Shown: in pieces, positions 61,421 to 64,000 of the stretch
How positions within the stretch are numbered: position 1 is the first letter of the stretch
Layout: every line of letters starts with the position of its first letter
DNA from: Hyalella azteca
Lineage: Eukaryota; Arthropoda; Malacostraca; Amphipoda; Hyalellidae
DNA length: 64,000 nt
Reading direction: 5' to 3'
Assembly: GCF_000764305.2 (NCBI RefSeq)
Contig: NW_025935883.1
Location: 65,490-129,489 of the forward strand
Made by a program: the position numbers and the translations under genes
The notes under the pieces: generated by a model
The model's database searches: none
What the model saw: the letters and a program-made list of their open reading frames with translations, nothing else
Told to the model about the DNA's origin: nothing

Positions 61421-62184
61421 CCATGCGCCTGACTCGGTGTTTCACAGTTACGATGAAGCGTGACGAATCCTACATTTTTTTAGCGAATCTCGCACAGAGC
61501 GAACAAATGCAGAACGCGTGAGTGATCCATGACAATGTGAACGATTTATTTGTTTTGTCATTTGAGATCAAATTTTGCGAGTATAGCATTTTGTTGTGCT
61601 ATATTTCTATGCTATATATAATAGGCCATGGGCCTATTTCTTCAGCGCCGACACTCCTATTCTATAAATGCTTATGAGTTGTTTGTTACACGTTTATATG
61701 TTCCATAAATCGTAATTATTTGGCAGTACAGAATAGAAAAGCCCGCATGAAAGCTGTTGTATGCCTTCATGATAAAAAATTTCGTCAAACTTGAGTTCGC
61801 AACGAAATAAAGAAATTTAATCAGGATAAATTTAACACAACAAAGATCGATTCATTTAAGCGAAATAAAAGATTGGTAATGATAACTCAATCTAAATTTC
61901 TCTTCATTAAAGCAAAGTTAAAACTCCAACATCGCTATCTTCAATTTAAACAAAATATATTTTCCTGATCTTCATTTTATTCTAGATCCATCTAGATAAA
62001 AAAAATTTTAATGTATGCTTTGTCCGAATTTTGCCGTATTCAGAAACAAGTAATTCTGCACATTTTTAGTCGCAAAACGCGGGCTCTTCAACGTTACCTT
62101 TTCCACCAGCAGTTTGCCAGGGAGCGGCACTTGCTCATCGCTTTCTTCTTCTGCCATTTCCACTTTATTGCCGACACGTGAAGA
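61421..62184. other. Non-coding, nothing certain
   Basis: A short fragment at 61622-61658 (ATGGGCCTATTTCTTCAGCG) resembles 55353-55390. A minus-strand frame MAEEESDEQVPLPGKLLVEK (62157 to 62098) is followed by GTAACG and could be a first coding exon, but it has no partner. Confidence 0.4.
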
Positions 62185-62465
62185 CCTGCATTGTAGCGTA
62201 ATAGTAATAGTCGTTTCTGTCACCGAATTCTTGCAGCTTGCTGGTCTTTGAACCCCCAACTCACTATTCATTCAACCTCCAGTCAGCCACCCGGTTGTTT
62301 CAATCTACGCCAATAAACCACCGAGTAACATCTCCGATTTTGGGCATAACTGTCACAGGAAGTTGGTATCGAACCCGTAACTCACTGCTTCAGTTCTGGA
62401 ACTCTTAACTTAAACCTTTGGTTCCTCTGCCCACTGTTGGTCAGCTCACAGAGCGGCATGCTGTC
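62185..62465 (-). mobile_element. tRNA-derived SINE, copy 2
   Basis: Read minus, AGGTTTAAGTTAAGAGTTCC and ACGGGTTCGATACC align with the head of the copy at 9262. AAAATCGGAGATG, then GTGAGTTGGGGGTTCAAAGA, and later ATTCGGTGACAG match its body, second B-box-like region and tail in the same order. The A box is degraded, so this is an older copy. Confidence 0.7.
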
Positions 62466-64000
62466 CGTATGGGGACCTCAATTATACTTCTAAAAAGCTA
62501 AAGCTTAGTAGTTTCTAAAGTTTGCTGGATAGTCGCTATTTTGAGCTAGAATATCTCATATATTTTTCTTTTCAGTGAATAATTTTAATAATACTCAGAA
62601 TTTGCTACTGCGCATGGTCGCTCGGCAGTTCTACTGTGGGATCGCTCGGCAGTTCGGCGCGCAGTCTCCGGCATTCTCGGCCCACGGTTCTTCCGTTGCG
62701 GAGCGTTCGCTCACGACGCGCTAACTTACGGCAGGAATTGTCGGACAAGTTGGACAATAGTTTGCCGGGTGTTGCTTCGGGATTATATTACTGATCGATA
62801 ATCTTATTACACAAATAGAAATTGTCAGTTGATGAAATCCTCGTGTAATAATATTCCCTTACCTATCACTATGTTTTAATCGACAGCATTAGATTTCGCA
62901 ATTATCGTCAATTGATAATGAAATTAGTGCATAATTTTAGTGTTCCTCTGCATTAGTCATATGAAACGCAATTTTCTGTGTCGCATGATCACGGTTTGGA
63001 TGACCATTATCCGGCATCGCCTCAGCTGGTGAATTCAAAATCGCTTATGCGGCTCCAGACCGAAGAATTCCGGAAATATTAGTTGTGTGTTACTGTGCTA
63101 CGCTGCAGTAGATCTGTGTCGTCTCAAACTAGGCAAAGTGTACAAGAAATTTAATTTTTACCGAGGTTATAGTATAACGTTACCTTTTCTTTCATATTAA
63201 TGTATAGTTTTGTGCATACTTTGTATCTGTGAGACTGAAATTTCTACAAGATAAGGATCAAAGCAGTCTTCACTCGAAGTTAGGGCCATTTTTGATAAAA
63301 ATTATTCCTTTCGTAGTTGACTAGTTGCTGGCTGCGTTGCAGCTCTGAAAATTTGAGAAAAATTAAATTTTCCTGCAATCTCGCGTTTCTTTAGCAAAGC
63401 CTAAATTCCAGCCCTACAATGCAGCTAGAGACAATATCTAGAAGTTGTTTCCTACATTTCAGCCTATATTTCAGCTAGAGATAATCTCTAGAAGTTGCGC
63501 GGTGGTGGCAAGTTCAACTGTGTTCGTGTATGTTGTTATGTGCTGGAATTATGGAATCAAACGTATAGTAATCAATCTGACGATGATAACTATGTAATTG
63601 CCTCATTTATCTGAAGTTTATCTTGAGAATGCGGTCGCTGTTGTGTTGCGCATGTATGACAGTATAATTATGGTAATTGTTCGATTTATTATCGCTATTA
63701 ATAATTTCTCTTTTAAGTCTTCTTGACGATAAAAATAGCCTATAGGGATTACCCGATGCAGTTTTTAATAAGAAAATACGAGTTTAACTTGTTGATTTAC
63801 TTAGTCACTTCGTTGACTGTGAATAGATGGCATACTCCTTGGCGGAATGGACCGGTTTCTTGAACTCTGCCTTGTTTATGGTGGAAGCTAAATAAAATTT
63901 TTGTGTGAAATCTTGTAAACAAGGATACTTGATTACATTTACAGTTAATGATGCAGTTCTACATTTATTCCCAGTTTGGCTTCAGTTAAACGTTTTTCGC
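62466..64000. other. Non-coding, nothing recognised
   Basis: A GC-richer patch at about 62605-62730 with repeated GATCGCTCGGCAGTTC-like words may be promoter-like, but no element or gene can be named. Confidence 0.4.

Noticed and set aside
62008..62271. 87-aa minus-strand ORF as a gene
   Set aside because: Its first third is SINE sequence. Only the internal MAEEESDE part might be an exon.

Overview
The window looks like a piece of a large, repeat-rich, AT-rich arthropod nuclear genome. A crustacean is my guess, from the overall style of the sequence rather than from a diagnostic gene. Genes are split by GT-AG introns, LINE and SINE remnants are common, and minisatellites are very abundant. 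There is no sign of a prokaryote, phage or plasmid.

Layout. 1-4500: a decayed Jockey/I-type non-LTR retrotransposon on the minus strand (endonuclease plus reverse transcriptase ORF2, CCHC zinc-knuckle ORF1). Its ORF1 is split by a solo LTR with a clean 4-bp target duplication. 5974-7020: a second LINE remnant (SGNH-esterase-like ORF1 tail plus endonuclease), ending in a foldback. 9262-9520 and 62185-62465: two copies of one tRNA-derived SINE family. 11397-15068 (minus): an uninterrupted 1223-codon ORF of unknown function, the most convincing unrecognised gene. 19.8 kb and 28.3-34.5 kb: a run of minisatellites with unit lengths 42, 16, 26, 28, 11 and about 34 bp.

The main gene content is a tandem pair of GMC-family FAD oxidoreductases (glucose-dehydrogenase-like) on the plus strand. 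Copy A (first exon 21259, then 36764-43537) and copy B (49908-56707) share intron phases and exact lengths for exons of 209, 190, 178, 71 and 152 bp, so they are duplicates. Both models are incomplete in this assembly. A lacks a 39-residue block where a tandem repeat begins mid-exon. B lacks the three exons carrying GMC signature 2 and the following segments; in that place lie a (GTATA)10 microsatellite, an N and further repeats.

The most unusual pattern is that tandem repeats in this gene pair repeatedly include or abut splice sites. Examples are four copies of the exon-1 donor in A, four upstream copies of the last-exon acceptor in B, partial exon copies downstream of A exon 9, and arrays running up to the acceptors of A exons 4 and 8. 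The assembly also carries a Nextera-like adapter sequence beside an N at 46485-46507, so some gaps and repeat lengths may be artefacts.
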